From the NCBI RefSeq assembly GCF_023715605.1, contig NZ_JAMBOL010000002.1, forward strand, positions 186,001 through 250,000: 64,000 bases of DNA, read 5' to 3'. The translations under genes were made by a program, and so were the position numbers. Shown here piece after piece: positions 45,635 through 54,619 of the stretch (positions within the stretch are counted from its first letter, which is position 1; the number at the start of each line of letters is the position of its first letter). Source of the stretch: Halalkalibacter oceani (GTDB lineage: Bacteria; Bacillota; Bacilli; Bacillales; Bacillaceae_D). The notes below the pieces were generated by a model that saw only the letters and a program-made list of their open reading frames with translations, did no database searches and had not been told where the DNA came from.

Positions 45635-47215
45635 ATGAACGAGAAACTATCAATATATAAACAACGAATAACAGAATTTTGGACCGGGCGTTCTCGCATG
45701 CAGAAAGGGATAATAGCTGGTTCTACCCTAGGTATTATTGCATTAATTATTCTTTTTACATTCTTAGGGACGAGAACAAGCTATCAACCTCTTTATAGTA
45801 ATCTGACGCTTCAGGAAACAGGACAGATTAAAGAAACGTTAGATGCGAGAGGGATTTCTTCGACAATTTCCGATAATGGAACGACGATCCTTGTCCCTGA
45901 AACGCAAGTGGACGCATTAAAGGTCGAATTGGCTGCGGAAGGGCTGCCGCGAAGTGGAAGTATTGATTATTCCTTCTTTCAGGAGCAGATGGGCTTCGGG
46001 ATGACCGACAATGAATTTTCGGTCATGGAAAGAGCGGCAATGCAGACAGAACTGGCTGAGCTGATCCGCAATGTAAATGGGGTTAACCAGGCTAGGGTGA
46101 TGATTACGATTCCGGAAGATAATGTTTGGGCAAATGACCCGCAGGAATTCGCGACGGCTGCTGTGGTGCTCGATTTGGCACCAGGCTATCAGCTGGAACA
46201 GGGCCAGGTAAATGCCTTGTTTCATCTAGTTTCAAAGAGTGTGCCGAATCTCCCTATAGATAATATCGTCATTTCGGATCAAATGTTTAACGATTATGTT
46301 TATGAAAATGCAGAAGGAAGTAATACGACTCTAACAGCCTATGAACAGCAGCGTTCGATTCAGCGGGATATTGAACGCGATTTGACGCGCAATCTGCAGC
46401 AAATGCTCGGAACAATGGTCGGGCGGGATAAAGTTTTAATATCAGTCTCAACCGATATTGATTTCACGCAGGAGAACCGGACCGAAGCGTTGGTTGAGCC
46501 GGTGGATCCAGAGAACATGGAAGGCTTGACGGTCAGCCTGGAGCGGATTGAAGAGGCGTACAGTGGCGAAGGAGCAGTGGAAGGCGGAGTCGCCGGAGTC
46601 GGCGATGAAATTCCAAACTTTCCAGGCGGAGTCGCTCAAGGTCCATCCGAATGGGAGCGGGCAGAGGAACGGATTAACAATGAAGTGAATCGAATCAACC
46701 GCGATATCGTGGAAAGTCCTTATAAAATTCGTGATTTAGGCATTCAGGTTATGGTTGAACCTCCTGAAGGAATGGAAGAGCTGCCGCAACAGCAGCTTGA
46801 TGACATTCAGCAAATATTAGGAACGATTGTAAGAACGAGCATTTCCGGGGTTTATGCTGATGAACTCACCGAGGATGACCTTAATGAAAAGATTGTAGTG
46901 GCTTCAAGGCCGTTTGATGGCAAGATTGAGCTTGAGCCGGAGCCGGCGACAGTGATTCCAGTTTGGCTTTATGTTGTTGGCGGAGTATTGATCGCCGTTA
47001 TTCTACTTCTTCTCTTCCTATTACTAAGAAGACGTAATCAAGTAACGGAGGAAGAAGAGGAATTTTCAATTGAAGAAGCCATTGAAGAAGTTCCTGATTT
47101 ACCGGATGAAGAAACCGGAATTTCCGCGACGAAGCGCAAGCAGCTTGAAAAGATGGCAAGAGAGAAACCGGAAGACTTTTCGAAATTATTACGAACATGG
47201 CTTTCAGAAGATTAA
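45635..47215 (+). CDS. fliF: Flagellar MS-ring protein FliF
   Basis: FliF forms the membrane/supramembrane ring, the base for C-ring and rod assembly. It has 526 aa. An N-terminal transmembrane segment (about residues 25-47) leads to ring-building motifs (FLGTRTSYQPLYSNLT, SVMERAAMQTELAELIRNVNGVNQARVMI). A second transmembrane segment lies at about 448-470. The C-terminal acidic cytoplasmic tail (EEEEFSIEE onward) binds FliG. The ATG at 45635 follows TAGGAGGGCAC. The frame extends upstream to 45614 without a site. Confidence 0.96.
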   Translation: MNEKLSIYKQRITEFWTGRSRMQKGIIAGSTLGIIALIILFTFLGTRTSYQPLYSNLTLQETGQIKETLDARGISSTISDNGTTILVPETQVDALKVELAAEGLPRSGSIDYSFFQEQMGFGMTDNEFSVMERAAMQTELAELIRNVNGVNQARVMITIPEDNVWANDPQEFATAAVVLDLAPGYQLEQGQVNALFHLVSKSVPNLPIDNIVISDQMFNDYVYENAEGSNTTLTAYEQQRSIQRDIERDLTRNLQQMLGTMVGRDKVLISVSTDIDFTQENRTEALVEPVDPENMEGLTVSLERIEEAYSGEGAVEGGVAGVGDEIPNFPGGVAQGPSEWERAEERINNEVNRINRDIVESPYKIRDLGIQVMVEPPEGMEELPQQQLDDIQQILGTIVRTSISGVYADELTEDDLNEKIVVASRPFDGKIELEPEPATVIPVWLYVVGGVLIAVILLLLFLLLRRRNQVTEEEEEFSIEEAIEEVPDLPDEETGISATKRKQLEKMAREKPEDFSKLLRTWLSED

Positions 47216-47233
47216 CATTAGGAGGGAGAACGA

Positions 47234-48247
47234 ATGGCTACTGCGGCAAAAAAAGAATTAAACGGAAGACAAAAAGCAGCAATTCTCCTCATCTCCTTAG
47301 GGCCTGATGTATCTGCCCAGGTATATAAGCACCTTACAGAAGAAGAAATCGAACAGCTCACGCTTGAGATTGCTAATGTGCGCAAGGTCGACAGTGAGAT
47401 GAAGGAAGACATTCTGGAGCAGTTTCATTCCTTGGTGCTGGCCCAGGACTATATTGCCCAAGGCGGAATTGGCTACGCCAAAAGCATTTTAGAAAAAGCG
47501 CTCGGGGAAGAAAATGCGATGGACATCATTAACCGCCTTACCTCGACTTTACAGGTGAGACCATTTGATTTCGCGCGCAAGTCTGACCCTTCGCAGATTT
47601 TGAATTTTATCCAAAACGAGCACCCGCAAACGATTGCTTTAATTTTGGCTTATTTGGAATCCGTGCAGGCCGGGCAAATCTTATCCGAACTTCCGCAGGA
47701 GGTTCAGGCTGATGTAGCGAGAAGAATCGCCTTAATGGACAGCACGTCACCGGAAATTGTTAATGAAGTCGAATCGATTCTTGAACAGAAGCTGTCATCC
47801 ACACTGACGCAGGATTATACGGATGCCGGCGGTATTGAGGCAGTCGTCGAAGTGCTTAACGGCGTTGACCGCAGCACGGAACGAACGATCCTCGATGCAC
47901 TGGAAATTCAGGATCCGGAGCTTGCCGAAGAAATCAAAAAGCGGATGTTTGTCTTTGAAGATATTGTTACGCTTGATAACCGTTCGATTCAGCGTGTCAT
48001 CCGCGACGTCGAGAATGAAGATTTGCAGCTGTCGCTTAAAGTGGCAAGCGAAGAAGTTAAAGAAGTTGTCTTTAACAATATGTCGCAGCGAATGGCTGAA
48101 ACCTTCAAGGATGAAATGGAATATATGGGTCCTGTTCGTCTTCGCGACGTCGAAGAAGCGCAATCAAGAATCGTCGCTGTTATTCGACGTTTAGAAGAAG
48201 CTGGTGAAATCGTCGTTGCCCGCGGGGGAGACGATGTTATTGTCTAG
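47234..48247 (+). CDS. fliG: Flagellar motor switch protein FliG
   Basis: FliG is the rotor torque protein. It has 337 aa. The N-terminal domain (LNGRQKAAILLISLGPDVSAQVYKHLTEEEIEQLTLEI) binds FliF. The middle domain has the EHPQTIALILAYL motif that binds FliM. The C-terminal domain (IQRVIRDVENEDLQLSLK ... MRDVEEAQ region) carries the charged residues that meet MotA. The ATG follows TAGGAGGGAGAACGA. Confidence 0.97.
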   Translation: MATAAKKELNGRQKAAILLISLGPDVSAQVYKHLTEEEIEQLTLEIANVRKVDSEMKEDILEQFHSLVLAQDYIAQGGIGYAKSILEKALGEENAMDIINRLTSTLQVRPFDFARKSDPSQILNFIQNEHPQTIALILAYLESVQAGQILSELPQEVQADVARRIALMDSTSPEIVNEVESILEQKLSSTLTQDYTDAGGIEAVVEVLNGVDRSTERTILDALEIQDPELAEEIKKRMFVFEDIVTLDNRSIQRVIRDVENEDLQLSLKVASEEVKEVVFNNMSQRMAETFKDEMEYMGPVRLRDVEEAQSRIVAVIRRLEEAGEIVVARGGDDVIV

Positions 48248-49058
48248 GGTTATTAAGTCACATAACACTATACCCGCATCGGAACAAAGTAAAACCATTT
48301 CAATAAAAAAACTTTTTCAAGAAGATGGGCCGGCAGTAGAAGAAAGCGAAGCGGATAACGAGCTGATAAAACAGCGAAGCGCGGCTGAGCTTGAAAAGGA
48401 AATGGAGCAAAAGCTTTCGCAGGCAGAGAGCAAGGCGAGGCAAACTGTCGCTGAAGCAGATGATTATGCGGAGCAGGTCCGCAGCCAGATCGAAGCAGAG
48501 AGGCAGCAGGCTGAACAGCAGCTGCAGGAAGCATTTGAGGAAGCGCGTCAGCAGGGCTATAACGCCGGCTTTTCAGAAGGTCAGGAGGCAGGTAGGCAGA
48601 CGTACGATGGATTCATTACCGAGGCTCAGGAAATTATCGCCAGTTCGCAGGCGGATTATGCGCGGACGATTGAGTCGGCTGAGCCGGTGATGATTGATTT
48701 AGCCGTCGCTCTCGCGCAGCGGATTCTCGGCAAAAAGCTTGAAGAGGATCATGAGAACTGGGCGGCTCTGCTTAAGCAGGTGATGCTCGAAGTGAGGGAG
48801 CATGAGCATGTGAAAATTTATGTGCACCCGCACTGGTATACCCTTACGCTGCAGCAAAAAGCCGAGCTTGAGCAGCTGCTCAGCCATACCGAACAGCTGT
48901 ATATTTACCCGGATTCCGGGTTGCCGGAAAACGGCTGTGTCGTTGAATCAAAATATGGCCGGATTGACGCGACGCTTGATCGGCAGCTGGAGCAATTAAA
49001 GGTTCAACTGTTGGAAAAGTGGAAGGAGGGCCCAGATGAGCGTGCAGGAGCTGATTGA
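48234..49058 (+). CDS. fliH: Flagellar assembly protein FliH
   Basis: FliH is the negative regulator/stator of the FliI export ATPase. It has 274 aa. A long Glu/Gln/Ala coiled coil (about residues 50-140) contains the GQEAGRQ repeats typical of FliH. The C-terminal domain is V-ATPase-E-subunit-like (VMIDLAVALAQRILGKKLEE). The start at 48234 lies inside the end of fliG (14-base overlap), after GGGGGAG. It overlaps fliI by 23 bases. Confidence 0.9.
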   Translation: MLLSRVIKSHNTIPASEQSKTISIKKLFQEDGPAVEESEADNELIKQRSAAELEKEMEQKLSQAESKARQTVAEADDYAEQVRSQIEAERQQAEQQLQEAFEEARQQGYNAGFSEGQEAGRQTYDGFITEAQEIIASSQADYARTIESAEPVMIDLAVALAQRILGKKLEEDHENWAALLKQVMLEVREHEHVKIYVHPHWYTLTLQQKAELEQLLSHTEQLYIYPDSGLPENGCVVESKYGRIDATLDRQLEQLKVQLLEKWKEGPDERAGAD

Positions 49059-50355
49059 GGATATTCCTTTCTTATCCCCCTATAAATGGTACGGCAAGGT
49101 GACGAGAGTCGTCGGATTAACGATTGAGTCAAAAGGTCCACAGGCCTCCATCGGCGATCTTTGTTACATCATCGTCGGCCGGGCAAAAAAAATAAAAGTT
49201 AAGGCCGAGGTCGTCGGCTTCCGGGATGAATTTGTCCTGCTGATGCCGTTAAACGGGACGACGGAAATCGCTCCGGGCAGCTTAGTTGAAGCGACCGGGA
49301 AACCGTTGGAAATCAAGGTCGGTTCCGGCTTGATCGGAAGCGTGATTGACGGCTGCGGCGAACCATTGTCGAAAGAACAGCTGCCGAAAGGACTGCGCCC
49401 GTTTCCAACTGATAATGACCCTCCAAATCCGCTGGCTCGTCCAAGAATCGAAGAGAAAATGTCGCTTGGAGTCCGGGCGATTGATGCGCTGTTTACGGTC
49501 GGCAAGGGACAGAGAATCGGGATTTTTGCCGGGAGCGGGGTCGGAAAAAGTACGTTGCTGGCGATGCTTGCGAAAAATTCAGCGGCCGATTTAAATGTCA
49601 TAGCTTTAATTGGTGAACGGGGCCGGGAAGTGAAGGATTTCATTGAACGCGACCTCGGTGAGGAAGGTTTGAAGAAAACGATTTTAGTCGTCGCCACTTC
49701 AGACCAGCCGGCGTTAATGCGGATCAAAGGGGCGATGACGGCCACCGCTGTTGCTGAATACTTTCGCAACCAGGGGCTCGATGTCAACTTAATGATGGAT
49801 TCGGTCACCCGCTTTGCGATGGCTCAACGCGAAATCGGCTTAGCTGTGGGAGAGCCGCCGACATCAAAAGGATACACACCGTCGGTTTTTGCGATGCTGC
49901 CGAAGCTGCTTGAGCGCTCCGGTACAGCGAAAAAAGGCAGTATAACCGCCTTTTATACCGTCCTTGTCGATGGCGATGATATGAATGAACCGATTGCCGA
50001 TGCTGTAAGAGGGATTTTAGACGGGCATCTAGTGTTGGATCGGAAGCTGGCGAATAAAGGGCAGTTCCCGGCGATCAATGTTTTAAAAAGCATCAGCCGG
50101 GTGATGGCCGATATTGTTGACGACAGGCACCGTGCCGCAGCTGAGAGGCTTCGCCAAAGTTTGGCCGTCTACGATGACAACGAGGATTTAATTAATATCG
50201 GGGCGTACAAGCGCGGCTCTTCTGCTGAAATCGAGCAGGCGATTGCGATCTATCCAAAGATCATTGCTTTTTTAAAGCAAAGTACTGAGGAAAGCACTTC
50301 AATTGACGAAGCGGTTGAGCGATTGATCAACGAATTTGGAAGAGGTGGCGACTAA
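49036..50355 (+). CDS. fliI: Flagellum-specific ATPase FliI
   Basis: FliI is the hexameric export ATPase, related to the F1 beta subunit. It has 439 aa. Walker A is GIFAGSGVGKSTLLAML (about residue 165). ALIGERGREVKDFIERDL, the Walker B region VNLMMDSVTRFAMAQREIGLAVGEPPTSKGY and a C-terminal helical cap follow. The ATG is in the overlap with fliH, after AAGGAGGGCCCAG. The stop overlaps fliJ (TAATG). Confidence 0.97.
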   Translation: MSVQELIEDIPFLSPYKWYGKVTRVVGLTIESKGPQASIGDLCYIIVGRAKKIKVKAEVVGFRDEFVLLMPLNGTTEIAPGSLVEATGKPLEIKVGSGLIGSVIDGCGEPLSKEQLPKGLRPFPTDNDPPNPLARPRIEEKMSLGVRAIDALFTVGKGQRIGIFAGSGVGKSTLLAMLAKNSAADLNVIALIGERGREVKDFIERDLGEEGLKKTILVVATSDQPALMRIKGAMTATAVAEYFRNQGLDVNLMMDSVTRFAMAQREIGLAVGEPPTSKGYTPSVFAMLPKLLERSGTAKKGSITAFYTVLVDGDDMNEPIADAVRGILDGHLVLDRKLANKGQFPAINVLKSISRVMADIVDDRHRAAAERLRQSLAVYDDNEDLINIGAYKRGSSAEIEQAIAIYPKIIAFLKQSTEESTSIDEAVERLINEFGRGGD

Positions 50356-50801
50356 TGTCATTCCAGTTTGCCTTGCAAAAGGTGATGGAGCTGAAGGAAC
50401 GGGAAAAGCATAATGTCCAGGCAGAGTATGAACAGGCCGTTGCTTCTTTTGAATCGGTGGCGACGGAGCTTTATGAAATGCTCAAACGAAAAGAAGAGCT
50501 GGAAGAAAGTGCCCGCTCTCAAATCGCGAATGGAACATCGATTTACGCCTTGCAGCAGCAGCAGTCAAAGCTTTTAAGACTGCAGCAGGAAATCCAGAAG
50601 CAGCAGCGTCATACCCAGCTGGCAAGAGAAAAAATGAACCGGAAAAAGCAGGATTTGATGAGCCGCTCCATCGAGTTTAAAAAGTATGAAAAGATGAAGC
50701 AGGTCAAGCAGGATCAATATGAAGAGGAAGCGAAACGGCTTGAATTACAACAGATGGATGAACTTTCCATTCGTTTATATGCCAACGTAAAAGTTAGGTG
50801 A
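50355..50801 (+). CDS. fliJ: Flagellar export chaperone FliJ
   Basis: FliJ is a coiled-coil protein that links FliI to the export gate. It has 148 aa, almost entirely helical with Gln/Glu/Lys-rich heptads (QFALQKVMELKEREKHNVQ, QQQSKLLRLQQEIQKQQ). Family identity rests on position between fliI and motE and on this pattern. It overlaps fliI by one base. Confidence 0.9.
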   Translation: MSFQFALQKVMELKEREKHNVQAEYEQAVASFESVATELYEMLKRKEELEESARSQIANGTSIYALQQQQSKLLRLQQEIQKQQRHTQLAREKMNRKKQDLMSRSIEFKKYEKMKQVKQDQYEEEAKRLELQQMDELSIRLYANVKVR

Positions 50802-50805
50802 GGAT

Positions 50806-51366
50806 ATGACTGACAAAGAAAAATCCTATAGCAAAATTCAATGGTTCTTTCTAGTGATTTTTATTCCGATTGTGTTCACGGCAATATTGGCCGGGGTCAT
50901 TTTATCGCTTCTCGGTGTCAACGTCATCGAAAAAGCAAAGGATGTCGCGGCAAATGTACCGTTCGTTGCTGATTATGTTGCTCCTGAAGAGGAGGAAGAG
51001 CCGGTTGATGTCGCTGCTTTTGAACAGGCGATTGCCGAACAGCAGGCGGAAGTGGAGCGGCTGCAAAGCGAGCTGACGAGAAAAGAAGAAGAAATCAGCG
51101 AACTGGAACGGGAGCTTGCCCAGCTTGAGGAAAGCCAAACGATTGAACGGGAGCTGGCAGCGAGGGAAGAGCAGGAGCTGGAAAATATCGCGCAAACCTA
51201 TGAGGCGATGTCTGCAAAAAATGCCGCAGCAATTATTTCGGATTTACCAATTGAGGAAGCGCTCCTCCATATTTCACAAGTTTCCATCGATGTCCGGGCC
51301 GACATTTTAGGAAAGATGGACAGCGAACTGGCCGCGGATCTGATGAGCCGGCTTGCTAATTCATAA
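50806..51366 (+). CDS. ylxF: MotE-family flagellar protein (YlxF)
   Basis: This 186-aa, MgtE-N-domain-type protein encoded within the flagellar operon corresponds to B. subtilis YlxF. An N-terminal transmembrane helix (about residues 13-37) is followed by a very acidic segment and a coiled coil (about 60-125), then the MgtE-N-like part (MSAKNAAAIISDLPIEEALLHISQVS). MotE in alphaproteobacteria is a chaperone for MotC. The Bacillus role is not established. The ATG follows GTGAGGAT. It lies four bases after fliJ. Confidence 0.85.
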   Translation: MTDKEKSYSKIQWFFLVIFIPIVFTAILAGVILSLLGVNVIEKAKDVAANVPFVADYVAPEEEEEPVDVAAFEQAIAEQQAEVERLQSELTRKEEEISELERELAQLEESQTIERELAAREEQELENIAQTYEAMSAKNAAAIISDLPIEEALLHISQVSIDVRADILGKMDSELAADLMSRLANS

Positions 51367-51395
51367 GGCTAACTTTATTGAAAGGAGGTGAAACG

Positions 51396-52673
51396 ATGAA
51401 CCCGATTATGATGGTGGCAAATACATTGCCTGCCCAAGGATCGCAAAGCGCTGGCAAAGGACAAGCGCCAATGTCCGCTGATGTATCTTTTTTACAATTG
51501 CTTGGTGGGTTACTATCAGAGGATACGGTCAAGACATTGGCAACGGAAATAAGCAGTGAAGAGCAGGAACAAGCGGCAACCGAACTGTTGCTTGAACTGA
51601 TTCAGCTTTTCAAAGAGGGCGGTCTTGAACTGAATCCAGACATGCTCGAAGGAAAAGAAGCAAAGCAGCTGTTCCATCTCCTTCCCATTGAATGGCAAGC
51701 GGATGTTGAACATCTTCTTTCTTTGGAAAATGAGGATGCCCAGCTGGCCGAGCTGATTAGCTGGCCTGAAGAACAGCAGGCATTATTCGTCTTATTGGCA
51801 GCTGTCCAACAGGAGAGTGCGGTAGGTGCGCCGCAAGCGAAAAGTCAAGAACAGGCAAATGTGCTCCAGCATCTTCTGCCAAGACTGTTTCCCGGCTTTT
51901 CTCTGCAACCTAAGCAAGGGCAAAGCAACATTGGTTTATTGGAGGAAGTAGTCAAGCATCTTGAGTTTAAGCTTCAGGGAATGCCGAGGACTGCAATAGA
52001 GCCGAAAGCATTTTTAGAGGCGATTACGGCAAAATCAACGTCCATGCAGCAGCTGCCTCAGCCGTTTTCAATGCCGGTTACTGCTGAGACGACAAACAGT
52101 CCGTCCACGCAGCAACCATTTGGTCAGCGGCCTGTTGTAAGCGAAGCATCAAGCCCGAACAGCGGTCTGACTTTACTTCAGACTGGAATTGAGCAGACGA
52201 TGACAAAGGCCGAGCAAGCGACGATTCACATTGGTGACAAATTGCCGCGTGACGTTCAGCAGCAGCAGTTTTTAAGGCAGTTCCAAATGATTCTCCAGCG
52301 CGGGGCTCTTACGCAAAATCAGCAGGGAATGCAAACCTTTTCGGTTAAGCTGTATCCCGAGCATTTAGGCAGACTTGATATTCAGCTCGTGCAAATGGAA
52401 GGCTCCATTGTCGCAAAGATCATGACCGGCTCGACGGCGACACGCGAACTGATCGAAGCGCAACTGGCCCAACTGCGGCAAGCTTTTGCACAGCAGCAGA
52501 TTACAGTAGAGCGGATTGAAGTGACGGAACAATATTTGCAAAAGGATCGTGATCAGTCTTCAAATGAGCGTGGCGAAGAGCAGGCGAACGAGAATCAGCC
52601 TGAACAGGGTGAAGACGAAGCGGCTGCATTTGAGGATGTACTAAGCGAGTTAACTTTTAATGAACAGGTGTAG
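51396..52673 (+). CDS. fliK: Flagellar hook-length control protein FliK
   Basis: FliK measures hook length and switches export specificity through FlhB. It has 425 aa. The N-terminal two-thirds are variable and Gln/Glu-rich. The C-terminal domain (about residues 300-385) has QTFSVKLYPEHLGRLDIQLVQMEGSIVAKIMTGS, the family core LYPEHLGRL. A long acidic tail (EQPEQGEDEAAAFED) follows. The ATG at 51396 follows AAAGGAGGTGAAACG. It precedes flgD as usual. Confidence 0.92.
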   Translation: MNPIMMVANTLPAQGSQSAGKGQAPMSADVSFLQLLGGLLSEDTVKTLATEISSEEQEQAATELLLELIQLFKEGGLELNPDMLEGKEAKQLFHLLPIEWQADVEHLLSLENEDAQLAELISWPEEQQALFVLLAAVQQESAVGAPQAKSQEQANVLQHLLPRLFPGFSLQPKQGQSNIGLLEEVVKHLEFKLQGMPRTAIEPKAFLEAITAKSTSMQQLPQPFSMPVTAETTNSPSTQQPFGQRPVVSEASSPNSGLTLLQTGIEQTMTKAEQATIHIGDKLPRDVQQQQFLRQFQMILQRGALTQNQQGMQTFSVKLYPEHLGRLDIQLVQMEGSIVAKIMTGSTATRELIEAQLAQLRQAFAQQQITVERIEVTEQYLQKDRDQSSNERGEEQANENQPEQGEDEAAAFEDVLSELTFNEQV

Positions 52674-52679
52674 GTGATA

Positions 52680-53228
52680 ATGATGACGACGATTTCGGAA
52701 AGCTATATGCTGCCAAATCAGCAAAAGCAGACAACACAGCAGCAAAATCAAGACATTCTGGGCAAGGATGATTTCCTGAAAATCCTCATTACGCAGCTGC
52801 AAAATCAAGACCCGTCCAATCCGATGGATGACCGTGAATTCATCGCGCAAATGGCGCAATTCTCCACACTTGAGCAAATGACGAATATGAACAACTCAAT
52901 TCAAAAATTTGTCAATTTGCAAACGAGCCAAAGCTTAGTGCAGCACAGTGAGCTGATCGGCAAAAAAGTAACGTGGATGAGGATTGTCGATGTCGATGAA
53001 TACCGTCAAGATATTGAGTATCTTGATAATACGGTTCAAGCCGTCCGGCTCGAATTGGATGGACAAATTCGCATTCAGCTTGATGACGGACGCTGGATCA
53101 GCAACGAACAAATTTACCAGGTGAGTCAGAAAAATGAGCCGGTAGAGCCAAATCCGGACGAGGAAACGGATCCGGAAGAAGATCCGGTAGAGGTACCTGA
53201 AGAAAACGAAGAGCCGGGTGACCAATAA
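52680..53228 (+). CDS. flgD: Flagellar hook-capping protein FlgD
   Basis: FlgD is the scaffold that caps the growing hook. It has 182 aa. The N-terminal part has [44 protein letters not shown], the FlgD signature. The C-terminal part is unusual: from about residue 145 it is almost solely Glu, Asp, Pro and Asn ([17 protein letters not shown]). The start could be ATG 52680 or 52683. It corresponds to YlxG of B. subtilis. Confidence 0.9.
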   Translation: MMTTISESYMLPNQQKQTTQQQNQDILGKDDFLKILITQLQNQDPSNPMDDREFIAQMAQFSTLEQMTNMNNSIQKFVNLQTSQSLVQHSELIGKKVTWMRIVDVDEYRQDIEYLDNTVQAVRLELDGQIRIQLDDGRWISNEQIYQVSQKNEPVEPNPDEETDPEEDPVEVPEENEEPGDQ

Positions 53229-53243
53229 AGGAAGTGAGCAACG

Positions 53244-53627
53244 ATGGATCCAAGGATTCAGAGCCATGCATTACAAAGTCTTCCTAAACCTGCGCGTCAA
53301 GTAGCACAAAGACCCGTTCAGCAGCCAGGCAGCTTCCAGCAGCTTTTGCAAACGGAATTACAGACACCGACTGAATTAAAAATCAGCAAGCACGCCCAGC
53401 AGCGAATGGATACACGCGGAATTGAGATTTCTACCGAACAGTGGATGGCGATTCACGATAAGGTGAAGGAAGCGAAGGCTAAGGGAGTTAACGACTCACT
53501 TGTGCTAACGAGTGACGCCGCTCTTGTCGTCAGTGCGAAAAACAACACCGTCATCACCGTGCTCGACCGGGAGGAAGCGAAGTCACAAATTTTTACAAAC
53601 ATTAATGGAACGATTGTGATCGATTAA
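53244..53627 (+). CDS. Flagellar operon protein (TIGR02530 type)
   Basis: This 127-aa protein carries the pattern ELKISKHAQQRMDTRGIEIS followed by NDSLVLTSDAALVVSAKNNTVITVLDR and ending INGTIVID, the description of the TIGR02530 flagellar-operon family found in many Firmicutes between flgD and flgE. Its role is unknown, perhaps related to the hook. The N-terminal 45 residues are low-complexity Gln/Pro-rich. The ATG follows AAGGAAGTGAGCAACG. It is absent from B. subtilis at this spot. Confidence 0.85.
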   Translation: MDPRIQSHALQSLPKPARQVAQRPVQQPGSFQQLLQTELQTPTELKISKHAQQRMDTRGIEISTEQWMAIHDKVKEAKAKGVNDSLVLTSDAALVVSAKNNTVITVLDREEAKSQIFTNINGTIVID

Positions 53628-53701
53628 AGGCTGGACCCGCAAAGGGAGGCCTCACACACTGCCGACTGACAGAGGCAGCTACTAAAGGAGGAAAAATCAG
53701 T

Positions 53702-54550
53702 ATGCTACGTTCAATGTACTCAGGAATTTCAGGTATGCGCAACATGCAAACAAAGCTTGACGTCATCGGCAACAACATCGCCAACGTCAACACATTCGGC
53801 TTTAAAAAAGGAAGAACGACGTTTCAGGATTTAGTCAGCCAGCAGCTCGCCGGCGCGACAGCACCTGATGGTAATAATCGTGGTGGAGTCAATGCCCGCC
53901 AAGTAGGGCTTGGAATGCAGCTAGCTTCTATCGACACGCTTCATACACAAGGCAGCTTGCAAAATACGAACCGTGAGCTTGATTTAGGGATTTCAGGGGA
54001 TGGATACTTTATGGTCAGTGATGGGACTACAACTTATTACACGAGAGCAGGTAATTTCTATCTTGATTCAGAGGGGAATCTCGTCAATTCTAATGGAATG
54101 CGGGTGTTAGATATGGACGGAGAGCCAATTGTGTTTCACGAAATTTTAGATGATGAATTAAGCGGTAATATTGATGAAGAAAATTGGATTGATTACATCG
54201 AAAGCTTCAGCATTGGAGCGGATGGAAGTATTAATATTATTGATAATGAGGGGGAATTAGTTGATACGAATGTTCAAATTGCCCTTGCGAAATTCAGCAA
54301 CCCAGAAGGGCTGCAAAAAGCGGGGAACAATCTTTATACAGTATCAGCTAACTCCGGTATTCCGTCAATTACTGCCCCTGGTGAAAACGGCGCCGGCGAG
54401 CTCGTAGCCGGGACGCTTGAAATGTCCAATGTTGATCTGTCTGAGGAGTTTACTGAGATGATCGTGGCGCAGCGCGGGTTTCAGGCGAATACGCGGATCA
54501 TTACGACATCTGATGAGATTTTGCAAGAGCTTGTTAACCTGAAGCGATAA
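53702..54550 (+). CDS. flgE: Flagellar hook protein FlgE
   Basis: FlgE is the hook subunit. It has 282 aa. The N-terminal MLRSMYSGISGMRNMQTKLDVIGNNIANVNTFGFKKGRTTFQDL and the C-terminal MSNVDLSEEFTEMIVAQRGFQANTRIITTSDEILQELVNLKR are the classical rod/hook D0 segments. The middle variable part forms the exposed hook domain. The ATG follows AAAGGAGGAAAAATCAGT, after a 74-base gap from the preceding gene. Confidence 0.97.
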   Translation: MLRSMYSGISGMRNMQTKLDVIGNNIANVNTFGFKKGRTTFQDLVSQQLAGATAPDGNNRGGVNARQVGLGMQLASIDTLHTQGSLQNTNRELDLGISGDGYFMVSDGTTTYYTRAGNFYLDSEGNLVNSNGMRVLDMDGEPIVFHEILDDELSGNIDEENWIDYIESFSIGADGSINIIDNEGELVDTNVQIALAKFSNPEGLQKAGNNLYTVSANSGIPSITAPGENGAGELVAGTLEMSNVDLSEEFTEMIVAQRGFQANTRIITTSDEILQELVNLKR

Positions 54551-54572
54551 CCTGACATAGAATCTACTAATC

Positions 54573-54618
54573 AAGGAGGTTGGAGCCAGGAGCGAATGCC
54601 TGGCTCTCCCATAACATA
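54573..54618 (+). promoter_or_regulatory. Structured ribosome-binding region of swrD
   Basis: AAGGAGG (54573-54579) is 39 bases from the swrD ATG at 54619. Between them, GAGCCAGG (54583-54590) and CCTGGCTC (54599-54606) form an 8-bp stem with an 8-base loop. Folding would leave about 13 bases between AAGGAGG and the ATG. A second AGGAG lies in the hairpin (54588-54592). Confidence 0.5.
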
Positions 54619-54619
54619 A
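54596..54619 (+). CDS. Possible 7-codon leader ORF before swrD
   Basis: ATG CCT GGC TCT CCC ATA ACA TAA ends in TAATG, where the last A is the first base of the swrD start. It has AGGAG three bases upstream (short) and AAGGAGG 16 bases upstream (long). It may transfer ribosomes to swrD by coupling. Its small size means that chance is a serious alternative. Confidence 0.3.
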   Translation: MPGSPIT

